Positions 25,701-34,400 of a stretch of 64,000 nt of DNA are shown here, piece after piece. This stretch comes from Diphasiastrum complanatum (taxonomy: Eukaryota; Streptophyta; Lycopodiopsida; Lycopodiales; Lycopodiaceae), in assembly GCA_029204225.1 (NCBI GenBank), contig CM055105.1:48993688-49057687 (forward strand). The letters are read 5' to 3'. Position numbers and translations under genes: made by a program. The first letter of the stretch is position 1, and every line of letters starts with the position of its first letter. Under the pieces are notes generated by a model, which worked only from the letters and a program-made list of their open reading frames with translations, was not told the origin of the DNA and made no database searches.

Positions 25701-28700
25701 GCTAGTCACCATTGGATCCTCTGGAGCTAGTCCCCACACGCCTATAGTGCTCATCTTGCTGTTGAGCTTGCATAAGCTCATCGTTGAGCTGAATTTTAAT
25801 AACTGTGAAAGACATGATAATTATTCAAGATTATCCTTAGTTTCCTCTCCCTTTTTTAACAAAAACATTAACTTGTAATCGGTTTAGGGTTTAGGGTTTA
25901 GGGTTAACTCAAATACCACAACTATCTTGGCTAGGTCTACACCTATTCTCTCTGCCATCACTATGTGGTCGAGGTAAACTACTCGAGTCATATACAGCTC
26001 AATTTTCTTATCAATGGCTGTTTTGCAATGCCCTAAATACCATTCCTAGATGGCCTCTATGGTCTAGACTGGCATGCTGAAGTGTGGAACAAGCTTCATG
26101 CTACCTTGGAGGGCATAAATCCTCCAACAAATTACAGATAAACTTGTGGACCAGCATCCACGCAAATATATCATTAGTTACTTTCATTGATATTTCACAG
26201 TAAGGATTTGAATAGAGCAAAACAGAGTTAATTTTTTGTCTATGTAGGTGCCAGGTGTCCATAGCTTTCACATGCTCATGTGGTGGGGCGAATTGGTTTC
26301 TAATGGCCTTCTTAAGATCAGCCCACACTGTTGGATAACAAGGGGGTGTTGTACTTTGCACCATCACCTGTCAGCCACATTGGTGGATAGGCCATCTTCT
26401 TAACAGTCGAAGCTTGATGCAATTCAAAGTAGTTGTCTACAAAGTGGGCGGTACATTCTTGAGATTTGCCTGCAAATTTGTCGTGGTTAAAAATCTTTAT
26501 CATCCTGATCCATGGTACGGTGGATAAGGAAAGTCGTACTGTGGGGTAGAATGTATATGGGAAGGTCCCGCAGCTGAAAATTGAGAGGAGTTGGTACAGC
26601 ATTAACCAACACCCATAGCAATGCTTTGGACGACAGTCAAAGACCTTTCCAAATAGATAGACGATCTTGCTTGTCCTAAGTTGGAACGCCTGAACGTAGA
26701 CACTTTAGCATCCATAGTGGATTGTGGTTTGTCTTGTGGAATTTGTAAAAGAGATGTAATTGGCGTAGTTGGGGTTGGAACTTGCTTTTCAGCAGAATCC
26801 ATTTCAATGTAGCAAATTAGAAAGGAGAATACAAAAGGAAAGAAATGGTCGAAGAAAGAAGCTATAGCTGCAAAAAGGTTACACATTACTCGGAAATTGG
26901 TGTTTACAGGGTATAAAACCTTATATGTTCTCTTGAAACCACCTCACTTTTGTCTCAGGTGATATTTACACTCTCTTTTTCATTTATACAAGAAGGTACA
27001 ACAAGAAAAGTGGCAAAATTTAAGCAAATAGCAAGCTAATGCTAGCAATCAAAGAGAGATAGAAGACTCCCTTGAGTATGCAAGATGGTGATATGAGAGC
27101 CCGTTGTAGCCTAAAACGCCTAAAAGTCAACTTTTGCTTTTCAAAAAGCTTTAAAATCTGGGCTGCACCAAATTCATAGCATGTAGACCCTTTTGCAAAC
27201 CTCCTACAAGCTTAAAATCTGCATTTTGATAGGCCAAATTGATTCTGCACCAAAGTTAACCCAAATTTGGCTTGAAAATTGGCTCAAATCCTATGGAAAA
27301 GTGAAGAATATGAGCTCGATTAAGTGGCAATTGAATTGCACCCTTTTCCCCCAAACTCGAGCTTCCTTGGGCAGGAAACAAATTAACAGCCAAGCCCCCT
27401 TGAAAAGCTTTTGAAAAAGTCAGATTTTTCCTCAGCCTGTAGTGCCCTATCTCCACCTTTCCGTTTGCAAACATTAGTGGGCAAAATTCACCCAAATGGG
27501 CTGAAATCAACCTTCTTGGACAGTGATGGACAAAACACACGGTTATCCTGTCTTGGTCCATTGATGCAATGACATAGTCTACTAGCAATGACAACATACA
27601 TGTTGGTATGTCATCATATTGCAGATTGCTATCCATTTTGATTCCTTGATGTGTCAATTATTGGTTCATATAATTGGCTTGCTACATTCATGCATGCAAC
27701 AATACTCTTTATGGTCATATAACACAAAATTGACAGAGAGGAAATAGATGCGCCAGTAGATTGTTGTGATGCATTACATGTATATTCATAGTAGTCAAAA
27801 CTTGTATTTGGTTGAGACAGTTCTAGAAATAGGTAGCTAGCATTCAACCATTAGGTCGTTCAACTCTTTTTAGGATTCCTCCATTCTTGGCAGAGGTATG
27901 TGATCCTCGTGTTCTTGTTGCTGTCATTGGACAGATACATGTTAACGTAGTGGTTGCTATGGTTACTGATCTTCCGGCAGTTCTACAATAGCTCTTCATC
28001 CATTAAGATCCTTCTAGTAAGACTCACATTGTTAAGTATTATGCTATCTATTATGGTGCTATTGAGTATCTAGCTGTTCCTATTACTACATGTTACTCAC
28101 TTATGAATCATGTTCCTGCTACTTGGCATTCATGGTCTATTTGACTAGCTTGGGATTCATTCAATCTTGTGCACGTTGATGGTGAGCAACAATCTTGGTT
28201 CTTATGGATTGTTTGGTGCCCTAATTTTCATATTGATGCCTTTATGTGCCATTCTTGGTCCATACGACTAGCTTAATGCATACGTGTTGGCAATCTCGTA
28301 TTCGATGTCCTTGATGGCGGGCATCTTTTTGATGCTTGCCTTTGACATTATTAGGCCATTCGAATAGCGTAATAGAGCTTCATGTTACCATTGAGCAGTG
28401 ATGGTTTACACTTCTCACATCGCCGCTTTTAGTTCAACATGGATATCTTTGCAACTACAAATTCAACATATGCACTTTTGCAGTTTGTATATAGTAGTTT
28501 TACATCTTGTGGCATTAGTTTCATATCTTGTGGCATCTACATCAACTTTTCATTTTCAGAATATATTTTTCCTTGCATAGCTCACATTGAGGGCAATACA
28601 TTTGTTTGTAGGAGAGAGTAATGGAGAAGGCCTAGACCTACTTTGATTCTAAAAAGTAAGTACTAGTCCTACTAGCATGCGATGCCATTTGTCAAACCCA

Positions 28701-31700
28701 TAGCTCCTAGCAAACAAGCTTGTGTTGCATTGCGAACTTGCAGGCCTGTTTGCAAGTTCGTTGTGACTTTCAATGTCTACGGTACACATTTTTGTGTGAA
28801 TTATGAGTTACGATTCTCTGGAAATTCGTAGGGTAAAACTAGGATTTTTCGTATGAAATTTGCAAACTTTTTACTTTGTCAAACTTGCAAACGTGTCTGC
28901 AAACACAAACATTTGCTGGCAGCTATGTTACTATCAACTTATTTATGGTAATTTCCTATGCAGGTTTGGTTGTTATTTTTCTATACGAGCCTTGCTTTGA
29001 GAGAGAATATTCTAAGGATTAACGGAAGTGACATTCGACCATGGTAGTCATTCTCCTTCATACTCATGCTGACTAATGTGACATTCACTATTATTGTTTT
29101 AATGATGTTTATGCGCTCTATATTGATTTTTCTACTTCTTCAAATGCATTCAATCAAAATAATAGCTAGAGGGTAGTTCTATACTACTTACCATTGAAGT
29201 AATGTTTGCTCGAATCGCGGTTCGAACCACGATTCCTGATTCGAACGGCCCGGTTTGAACCACGATTTGTTGTGATGAAAAGGGCCATCAGTAAATCTAC
29301 TAGAAGGCTGTTAATACTACCATCATTGAGGAGGCAATGACATAGGGAGGAGAGGGTATAGTGTTGTTTTGTGATTTGCATAGTACCCACGGTTCTCAGA
29401 ACCGTGGGGTGAACCGTACCACGGTTCATGAACCGTGGTATGGTTCTTGTTGTAAAAATAGTTATTGGGTAGTCATAGGGAGAGTTAAATTTTAATGAGG
29501 ATGGTGTAGAAGTAAAATTTGCATGGAAGCCTTGAATCCTGAACTTTGACTTTGAAGTTCTAAAACCTTAACCTTGACACTTGCCCCTTAATCATGCCCT
29601 AGAGGGACCATACCTTTACAATATTGCTTTTTCAAATATTAGCTTTTTGGTGCAATAGATGATTTTTCCTCTTGTGTCTCCTAAATTGTGTGGCAGATTG
29701 GAATAGAACTCCTAACATCAAGGATAAGAAAGGACTTGCAAATTAAAACCTCACTAATTGGACAATGATTTTGAAAAGTAACAAGACCGCTGTATATTTT
29801 ATTAGTGGAAATAGTTTCTCCCACCAAGCCACTTCTCTCAGATAGCTGGCATCCTATTATAATTGATTCCTATAGAAACAAAAATAATAATCATTTCATT
29901 GTCGAAAAAACATCTCAACAATGCTATAACACTTTCACAAAGTAAATGCACAAAACAGTCCAGAAAAAAAGCATACCGTCACTCATCAAGAACCAGTCAC
30001 TGAAGGGTCTTCCCAGTCAGTCCAGTCCATAAACTTGTAAATCAGGTCCAGTGTACAACCCTCTTGATTCCTATAGAAACAAAAAAAATAACCATTTCAT
30101 TGTCGAAAAAACATCTCAACAATGCTGTAACACTTTCACAAAGTAAATGCACACAACAGTCCAGAAAAAAAGCATACCATCACTCATCAAGAACCAGTCG
30201 CTGAAGGGTCTTCTCATTCAGTCCAGTCCGTAAATCAGGTCCAGTGTACAACCCTCTTGGTCCACCAACCTCAACACGTGGTACATTGGCCATAGGACCT
30301 CAATTAACAGCTCGACTTGTTGCTATTAATCATCTTCAGATATTATCCTCGGGGACCCGAGTCCAATCAGCTAGCTGCTACGATGCCACTGTGTGAACTC
30401 AGGGCTGGCTGCCATTTGGTGCAATGCAGGTCGAACCTGAAGCAGTCACTCCAACACAACAAAGTGGTAGGCAAAGCGTGTGGGTGTTGGCTTCTTGAGA
30501 TTTAGCGAGTAGTATGAAATTCATGGCAAGAGCCTTCTTCATGTCCACAAGAAGATATCAATAGATGTGATGGTAGATCCTAGAAACCTGGGGAAGGCCT
30601 CCTATGCCATGCATCAAAAGATCGACGCAGTGTGCTACACATGGGTCCACACGATGGTAGGATAATTTCCCTCTTAAAGCTCACCCATGGTCACACAATT
30701 GCTGGCATTGTCAGTGATCACCTACACTACATGTTGCGCTGCCACCTCAATGACTATTGCATGTGTATATGCTCATAAATGGACTCAACATCGCTAGCTC
30801 GGGAAGCATTCAAACCCTTGAGAATTTACCCAAAGGACATGAAACCAAGATGTTGATAATAGGCCTATGCCTATTATCAGTAGTCGAGAACGTACCTTCA
30901 GATTTATCATGAAAGATAAGAATTTGAGATGGCACATGAGGAGGGGGTAGCATATGATCACCATGTCCATGGCTTTGGCAGAGGCAGAGGCTGCAGGAGA
31001 AGACTCATGATGGAGATGATGAGGCTGAGGAGCATGGTGATGAGGTTGAGGAGGGGGATTTTGATGATGAGGAGTTTGTGGCTGATGTGGACACCTATGA
31101 AGAGGATGAGAGTGTTGATGATGAAGGGCTGTTTGTTGACCCAGAGGCAGAGACACGACTTGAGCCTGCATCAATGATACACACAGGGAGGGAAAGGCCC
31201 AAAGGTTCTTGCCGAGTTAGGCTCATGGATTTGCATGTTGAGCCAGGGGTATCTCAGGCACAACCAACATCTTCTCATGCACTGAGGTTGTAGACGATGA
31301 GATGTTTGCAAAGCTTTATTGTAAGATGGCACGATGTACTTTTGGCACAATGTTCTAAATATCTTTGAGTTTCATTGCTTTTCTGCTCTTCGTTGTCAGT
31401 ATGTGAGGACACAAAAAGTTCCTATAATTTTGCAACCTCAATGCCTTTGTATGCAAAATCAATTCGGTTTAATCTTAGATGGAAATGCTCATGGAAACTT
31501 CATAACAGAGAGAGGTTCGAGTGACTCTTATAATTCAAATTTTATCATACTCAATTATGATATTTTACAGGTGGGTTTACCATCACTATTTTGCTATGCT
31601 AACGTCCATTGTTGCCCTCACGTGGAGAGTCCAAGGCGAGCCTAACTGTATTCAAAAGCAGGTTAATCTTTGGCTTTATATCTCTAGATTCCAAAGTATG

Positions 31701-33131
31701 GACATGGTGCATCTTCTGAACTTCATGATATATGGTCTCGTATTAAGATTTATTTTGCAGCACGGACTGCGTCTTTTCTTGGGATGGGCAGCACTGCAAG
31801 GTGTTGCTATGCTTCTCCAAAATCGATACCAAAGACAGCGACTTTACACTCGAATTGCTCTTGGTAAAGTAAGTCCTGGAAAATGTTAACTCACATATAG
31901 ATATAAATTTCAATCTTGCGAGTCCCTTGACTGTGCAAAGCTAGCATACGTTGAATATCTGTCGATGTCTTAATGGCATCACCCTTATACATTGTCATGG
32001 TATGCAGTACATTTTCCTGTACTTGTCTTGAGAATGAGCTACTTGTTGCAGTAGGTGCACAAGCTTAAATATTCTGTGAGCAAGTGCTGGTAAACGTTCT
32101 ATGTTGGGTAAAAATTTGTGAATCAAATTCAAAGTGGTTAATAATTTCATACTTTGGTGCTACAGGCAGGACGAATGGATGTCGTTTGGGGAGAAACAGC
32201 GGGGGTGAAGGGCCAGCTTTGGATGCTGTATCCCTTGCTTTTTACTTTGCAAGTTAGACGATTTACTTTGAAACACATGATTTGAGTTTCTGTATGCTAC
32301 ATGTTTTTGTTCACTACAGTTTTTTTAAGTGTATGAAGAAGCCAGATCACAATCTAGTTTTGCATAACTGTCTGTAATACTATAATTTTGAGTTACTATG
32401 ATTCATATGTTGATTACCATTAGCTGGATATCAAACAGCGGAACTGGCTACAGTTGAGATGGACATATCATGCTTTTTTCAATAATCTAATTCAAAAATC
32501 CAATGCACACGCAACAATTATTCACTTTAAATCACATGTTACTAATTATTGGATAACGAGGATCTTATTGTGCCTGGAACACATCATGAGTTTAAACCCT
32601 CAAGTTAACAAGAAGTTCATGCAGCACAAATAGTTATTAGAGATTCAACTGTGTTGCTACTATTGCGATTGATGCAGTTTGAGGTTTTGTTTGCAATGGT
32701 ATTCGTAGTATGCAGGACACCTTATAATGCATGTTCAAAAAAGGCATAAAAACTGTAACAATTCAAGCATTGACATTCCATATCATTTTCAGGGATTTGA
32801 GTTCTTTTTGGGATTGCTTCTGCTTAGAAACTCAATCAAAGAATATGTCAGCGAGTGGCAGGTCAGTGGCTTCTATTTGAAGACTTATTTTCTTTGTGGT
32901 CAACATTGTTGTCCACACACACATTTACTTCTTGTGAAATTTTGAAACCATTGTTTGCAACAGAGGCTGGTTTGTGGGTTGCTGTTACTGCTAATGGCTG
33001 TTGGAAACTTTTCAAACACAATAGCAACTGTTGCTGCTAAGGAAAGAATCAAGACCAAAGTGAAAGAGAAAGGGAAGCAGATGTTGCAAAGTATTTCATC
33101 CACAAATCATGCAAACAAAAAACAATCCTGA
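11183..33131 (+). CDS. TMEM120: TMEM120 / TMPIT-like membrane protein (10 exons, whole gene)
   Basis: Exons 11183-11455, 11878-11956, 12215-12309, 23101-23205, 28964-29043, 31571-31661, 31761-31868, 32166-32252, 32793-32861 and 32964-33131 join in frame to 384 codons plus TGA. All nine introns are GT-AG. Residues about 25-90 form a coiled coil, followed by about six hydrophobic segments. Family landmarks are [28 protein letters not shown] (residues 210-217), [19 protein letters not shown] and MAVGNF. Animal TMEM120A (TACAN) is a dimeric, coenzyme A-binding protein of the nuclear envelope and ER that resembles fatty acid elongases in fold; its proposed channel role is disputed. The WWxxHHY stretch, near the CoA site in animals, is kept. 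Nothing looks broken, so this is probably a working gene despite 10.8-kb and 5.8-kb introns full of transposons. The first ATG that opens the coiled-coil frame is used; the length is slightly above the animal 343 residues. Confidence 0.93.
11878..11956 (+). CDS. TMEM120: TMEM120 exon 2
   Basis: After GAGCAG it reads [20 protein letters not shown] then LPHKSN. This matches the family's (F/Y)xxDxxxxLPxK stretch. It ends in phase 1 before GTAGGA. Confidence 0.9.
12215..12309 (+). CDS. TMEM120: TMEM120 exon 3
   Basis: Completes a Gly codon, then [18 protein letters not shown] and [10 protein letters not shown]. LGxVNV and the EEY stretch are family hallmarks just before the first membrane segment. 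It ends before GTAAGG; the next intron is 10,791 bases. Confidence 0.93.
12650..13160 (+). pseudogene. Retrotransposon gag remnant with zinc knuckle
   Basis: Inside TMEM120 intron 3. [13 protein letters not shown] (CCHC) reads near 12862-12902, preceded by a Gln/Gly-rich stretch. The rest is broken. It lies just before a polypurine-like CAGGAAGAG and an LTR candidate. I cannot give the family. Confidence 0.7.
13173..13702 (+). mobile_element. LTR with TGTTA...TAACA ends
   Basis: The 530-bp span starts TGTTACG after a purine tract and ends TTCTAACA just before a primer-site sequence. A TATA-like TATGTATATAG lies near 13395. Having a polypurine tract on the left and a primer site on the right means that the same LTR has internal-type sequence on both sides. 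Confidence 0.65.
13705..13717 (+). promoter_or_regulatory. Primer binding site (tRNA-iMet)
   Basis: TGGTATCAGAGCC is an exact match to the common plant Met primer site, two bases after the LTR end CA. Confidence 0.85.
13718..14970. other. Untranslated leader and unassigned DNA
   Basis: No convincing coding. The first part should be the leader of the element with the primer site at 13705. Around 14600-14800 the DNA is G-rich with repeated words (GGTGG, GGTGACCC) and open frames of no known type. Confidence 0.4.
14974..15480 (+). pseudogene. Ty3/Gypsy gag fragment
   Basis: The capsid-type reading is [18 protein letters not shown], then [10 protein letters not shown], near 15210-15300. It is followed by [20 protein letters not shown], the usual retrotransposon gag core. 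An upstream part from ATG 14974 is in other frames. A stop follows ILP near 15401. At about 15480-15500 the sequence passes straight to the RNase H/integrase border, so protease, RT and most of RNase H are deleted. Confidence 0.82.
15500..16815 (+). pseudogene. Ty3/Gypsy integrase
   Basis: It starts in the tether (LYVDTVPDW) and the zinc-binding region ([38 protein letters not shown]). The core follows ([44 protein letters not shown] with the catalytic Glu), then the C-terminal part ([31 protein letters not shown]). Frameshifts lie near 15870 and 16135, with a stop near 16605. There is no chromodomain. Its end is only 160 bases from the polypurine tract, so this relative has no extra ORF downstream of pol. 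Confidence 0.9.
16978..17747 (+). mobile_element. 3' LTR of Gypsy, right border tentative
   Basis: The left border is TGTTGGACACTTGG after AGGTGGGGTTTAC. A TATA-like AATAAAAAGG lies near 17395. The right border CTACA is tentative. It holds two near-perfect palindromes of CTCACRTGATTCATGTGAG at 17226-17244 and 17267-17285, the first with a G-box CACGTG. Confidence 0.55.
17748..19739. other. Intron 3 sequence without recognisable genes
   Basis: About 2 kb with only short open frames of no known type on either strand. Probably old retroelement non-coding sequence and host intron. Confidence 0.5.
19740..19784 (+). repeat. (TC)n microsatellite in intron 3
   Basis: About 22 uninterrupted CT units. 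The Leu-Ser open frames across it are artefacts. Confidence 0.97.
20296..20845 (-). mobile_element. Chromovirus-like Gypsy 3' LTR (copy A1)
   Basis: A 550-bp unit bounded by TGTCATG and CATGACA, a perfect 7-base inverted terminus. On the minus strand it is preceded by the polypurine tract AAGGGGGGAAGAA (20846-20858), so it is the 3' LTR of the integrase at 20987-21790. A TATA-like TTTATAAGC sits near 20350. Related copies are at 22046-22355, 24150-24666 and 24781-25006. Confidence 0.8.
20987..21790 (-). pseudogene. Gypsy (chromovirus-like) integrase and C-terminal domain
   Basis: The minus-strand reading gives the integrase core ([32 protein letters not shown] with the catalytic Glu, [13 protein letters not shown]). 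It then gives the C-terminal domain ([41 protein letters not shown]) typical of chromoviruses. One short break near 21375 separates the frames. At 21790 it is joined to an RT fragment in the opposite direction. Confidence 0.88.
21793..22040 (+). pseudogene. Gypsy RT fragment in inverted orientation
   Basis: The plus-strand reading is [13 protein letters not shown], then [20 protein letters not shown] and [11 protein letters not shown], with the FLDD catalytic box common in chromoviruses. It is open over its 80 codons. It sits head-on against a minus-strand integrase and is followed by LTR copy A2, so part of the element has been inverted or joined by template switching. Confidence 0.88.
22046..22355 (-). 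mobile_element. Gypsy LTR copy A2 (truncated)
   Basis: Shares about 310 bases with A1, same orientation, ending at CATGAC without the last A. With A1 it brackets the 20296-22355 element inside intron 3. Confidence 0.82.
22356..23100. other. Intron 3 sequence before exon 4
   Basis: Host-like intron with no coding signal. It ends in the acceptor of exon 4. Confidence 0.6.
23101..23205 (+). CDS. TMEM120: TMEM120 exon 4
   Basis: 35 codons between TTGACAG and [26 protein letters not shown] (first membrane segment), then [15 protein letters not shown]. An isolated exon in an otherwise non-coding 16-kb stretch. Confidence 0.92.
23735..23970 (+). repeat. Degenerate tandem repeat in intron 4
   Basis: TCTAGATGGGAGAGAGG recurs at a 69-base step (about 23749 and 23818), with weaker copies near 23920 and 23950 (GATATTCTAGAT, AATATTCTAGAT). 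Open frames across it look incidental. Confidence 0.65.
24096..24150 (+). repeat. 26-bp tandem pair
   Basis: Two near-identical units of the type CTCTTAAGSTAGTTACYTGA lie side by side just left of LTR copy A3. Confidence 0.7.
24150..24666 (-). mobile_element. Gypsy LTR copy A3 plus flanking 3' UTR
   Basis: Begins TGTCCATG and ends CATGACA, with the polypurine tract next to it. Homology with A1 continues to about 24760 in the element's 3' untranslated part, and there is a deletion relative to the A1 element before 24761-24780. Confidence 0.82.
24781..25006 (-). mobile_element. Gypsy LTR copy A4 (partial, internally duplicated)
   Basis: A piece of the same LTR that starts with a 37-base tandem duplication (24781-24817 repeated from 24818). 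It ends at AAGGGCC, where integrase sequence begins. Confidence 0.85.
25007..25437 (-). pseudogene. Gypsy integrase fragment
   Basis: Minus-strand pieces include [32 protein letters not shown] and [20 protein letters not shown], in several frames with stops. It is an integrase core of the chromovirus type, more decayed than the copy at 20987-21790. Confidence 0.8.
25438..25880. other. Intron 4 sequence without recognisable genes
   Basis: No coding signal or repeat that I can identify. Confidence 0.5.
25881..25906 (+). repeat. Short interstitial telomere-type repeat
   Basis: GGTTTAGGG followed by two more TTTAGGG units and GTTA: three perfect plant telomere units. It lies exactly at the end of a minus-strand Gypsy RT fragment. 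Confidence 0.85.
25908..26050 (-). pseudogene. Gypsy RT C-terminal scrap
   Basis: The minus-strand reading is [17 protein letters not shown] then [10 protein letters not shown], matching the RT pattern LxYLGHxVxxxGIxVDxxKI. It is bounded by the telomere-type repeat and by a deletion to gag. Confidence 0.7.
26101..26802 (-). pseudogene. Gypsy gag
   Basis: The minus-strand ATG at 26802 opens [21 protein letters not shown] frameshift follows near 26600, then the gag core: [49 protein letters not shown]. Three frames are needed, so it is dead. RT remnants follow within 60 bases, showing that protease and most of RT are deleted. Confidence 0.78.
26890..28963. other. Intron 4, right part
   Basis: 26890-27120 may be the leader or LTR of the minus-strand gag element. 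27256-27657 has a 133-codon minus-strand frame of no known type. 27870-28330 reads loosely on the plus strand with stops. Nothing here supports a gene. Exon 5 begins at 28964. Confidence 0.45.
28964..29043 (+). CDS. TMEM120: TMEM120 exon 5
   Basis: After TATGCAG it reads [20 protein letters not shown], then GSDIRP and a split Trp codon. [16 protein letters not shown] is strongly conserved in plants. The donor is GTAGTC. Confidence 0.95.
29209..29450. repeat. Cluster of GGTTC/GAACC palindromes in intron 5
   Basis: Includes GGTTCGAACC near 29219, a 21-base near-palindrome centred near 29399, and a perfect 22-base palindrome (29418-29439, core GGTTCATGAACC). Two palindrome groups about 130 bases apart flank an unrelated centre, so a small foldback or MITE-like element is possible. 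Confidence 0.7.
29863..30256 (+). repeat. 201-bp tandem duplication in intron 5
   Basis: Unit 1 is 29863-30063, unit 2 is 30064-30256, nearly identical over their length; unit 2 lacks about 8 bases near its end. Both begin TTGATTCCTATAGAAAC. Confidence 0.93.
30500..30790 (-). pseudogene. hAT transposase remnant
   Basis: The minus-strand reading contains [15 protein letters not shown], then YPTIVWTHV and HTASI, with several stops. This is the pattern VxTDNAxNxxxMGxxL...WTPCxAHxLDL of plant hAT transposases (DUF659 region). [15 protein letters not shown] follows. It is too decayed to be active. Confidence 0.7.
31010..31293 (+). pseudogene. Acidic C-terminal fragment, possibly hAT
   Basis: The plus-strand frame is rich in Asp and Glu ([20 protein letters not shown]) and ends in TAG at 31291-31293. 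hAT proteins often end in a similar acidic tail, but this one is on the strand opposite to the remnant at 30500-30790, so the link is weak. Confidence 0.4.
31571..31661 (+). CDS. TMEM120: TMEM120 exon 6
   Basis: Completes Trp, then [18 protein letters not shown] and a short loop ending CIQKQ. It holds the His-His pair near the proposed CoA site. The acceptor is TTTACAG, the donor GTTAAT. Confidence 0.94.
31662..31760 (+). other. TMEM120: TMEM120 intron 6, in-frame and stop-free
   Basis: 99 bases, GTTAAT...TTGCAG, with no stop in the frame of the flanking exons. Retention would add 33 mostly hydrophobic residues between CIQKQ and HGLRL. Confidence 0.8.
31761..31868 (+). CDS. TMEM120: TMEM120 exon 7
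   Basis: 36 codons: [20 protein letters not shown], then [16 protein letters not shown]. The acceptor is TTTGCAG, the donor GTAAGT. The preceding 99-base intron is in frame and stop-free. Confidence 0.95.
32166..32252 (+). CDS. TMEM120: TMEM120 exon 8
   Basis: 29 codons: [19 protein letters not shown], then [10 protein letters not shown] (a membrane segment). The acceptor is CTACAG, the donor GTTAGA. Confidence 0.95.
32793..32861 (+). CDS. TMEM120: TMEM120 exon 9
   Basis: 23 codons: [18 protein letters not shown], then VSEWQ. This corresponds to the family's membrane segment before the EWQ(V/R)L motif. The acceptor is TTTCAG, the donor GTCAGT. Confidence 0.94.
32964..33131 (+). CDS. TMEM120: TMEM120 exon 10 and stop
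   Basis: [20 protein letters not shown] is the last membrane segment. A basic tail ([14 protein letters not shown]) follows, and the stop TGA is at 33129-33131. Confidence 0.95.
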   Translation, partial: RLVCGLLLLLMAVGNFSNTIATVAAKERIKTKVKEKGKQMLQSISSTNHANKKQS

Positions 33132-34400
33132 AGATTCTTCACGATCTCTAATGTGTCGACTGAGCTGCTGAATGCAGCTCCAATGATTGGAATGATTCAT
33201 GGTTGGAATTAAGTATATCCAATCAGATCAAGTCAGACAGGTTTGTCAGTTGCCCTGTAGAGCAATTTGCAGACAGGTTTGCAAGTTTGGGAAGCACATA
33301 AGATAACTTCCTTGTTCCCACAAAGGCTATTTGATATAGAGGTTAATAATGATAAGGTTTTGTATGACTGTTTTGCAGAGGTTTTAAGCTATATGGTAGC
33401 GAGTGGCATCTATGTAATGATTTGTGAGGATTTCGGGATATAGAATAAGGTCGTTGTTAATGTTATTGGTGTCTTGTCAATCTATTTGAACCTCCCAAGT
33501 ATCAGCTGATTACATTAGGTCAGATTTATTCTAATGTTTGGTTACTTAGACATTTGGTCCCTATTGTTCGACTTATAAACTAACTTGAGTATGATGACAT
33601 AGCCTACGAAGACTTGTGCCTAACACCAAGGGAAACAATTTAGATGAGGACTCTATCGATGTTGTGTCTAGAATAATGCTTGACATGGCAAAAGATTCAT
33701 GCAATCTTCAACCCCACGGAGTACACCCACAAAGTCTTATGCCATCAAGTTTATACATAATGTGGACAAAATGCTTCAACATCCCTACTCAATTCGTCAA
33801 CACTAAAGAGTAGGTGTATGTCATTTGCACAAGCACATGTCTACAATAATTGTCACACATTTGTGTTGAGACCACAATACTAACTTTCTATCACGTGGAG
33901 GTGAAGGGCAGACTTAGATATGATGAAGTCTAGCAATCGAACATTCATAAAACAGGGTATCTGCAAAGCCATCCTTACATCTTCCGTTATCTCGAATAAG
34001 TGCATGTCACTTGGATAAATATATGTCCATATAAGCTTCATTAAACTTCTAATGTAATGAGTTTCTATCGCTTCTCAAATAATTAGGGCCAACTCGGCCA
34101 TCCGATTAGGAAGGCTAGCCCTAAAGACCAAGCTAGAAATGTGTGCCAACACATCCATGTTTTCCCAACGTATGTCAAATCTTTGTCCCATTAGACAAAT
34201 TTTATGATGAATGACTTGAGCCTAAAAAATTGCTAGTGATGATGATCTTAGAGCTGGTATATAGTGAAATAGCAAAGTCATTGTTTGCCACATCACTAAG
34301 CATGAGTCTTGTATCTTGCTCCTAGTCTACTCGCTACATCTTTTGCAACAAATTTTGCTGTTTGATTCACATCTCTTAGAATTTGGAGGTGCTTGTCATC
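33132..34400. other. TMEM120 3' UTR and downstream DNA
   Basis: No clear poly(A) signal close to the stop. A 65-codon plus-strand frame at 33616-33813 resembles nothing known. No other coding seen. Confidence 0.5.

Noticed and set aside
27256-27657. 133-codon minus-strand frame
   Set aside because: No recognisable motif, in intron 4 and near retroelement leader DNA; most likely chance.
29215-29240. GGTTCGAACC resembling a tRNA B box
   Set aside because: No A box, no cloverleaf, and the motif recurs as part of a palindrome cluster.
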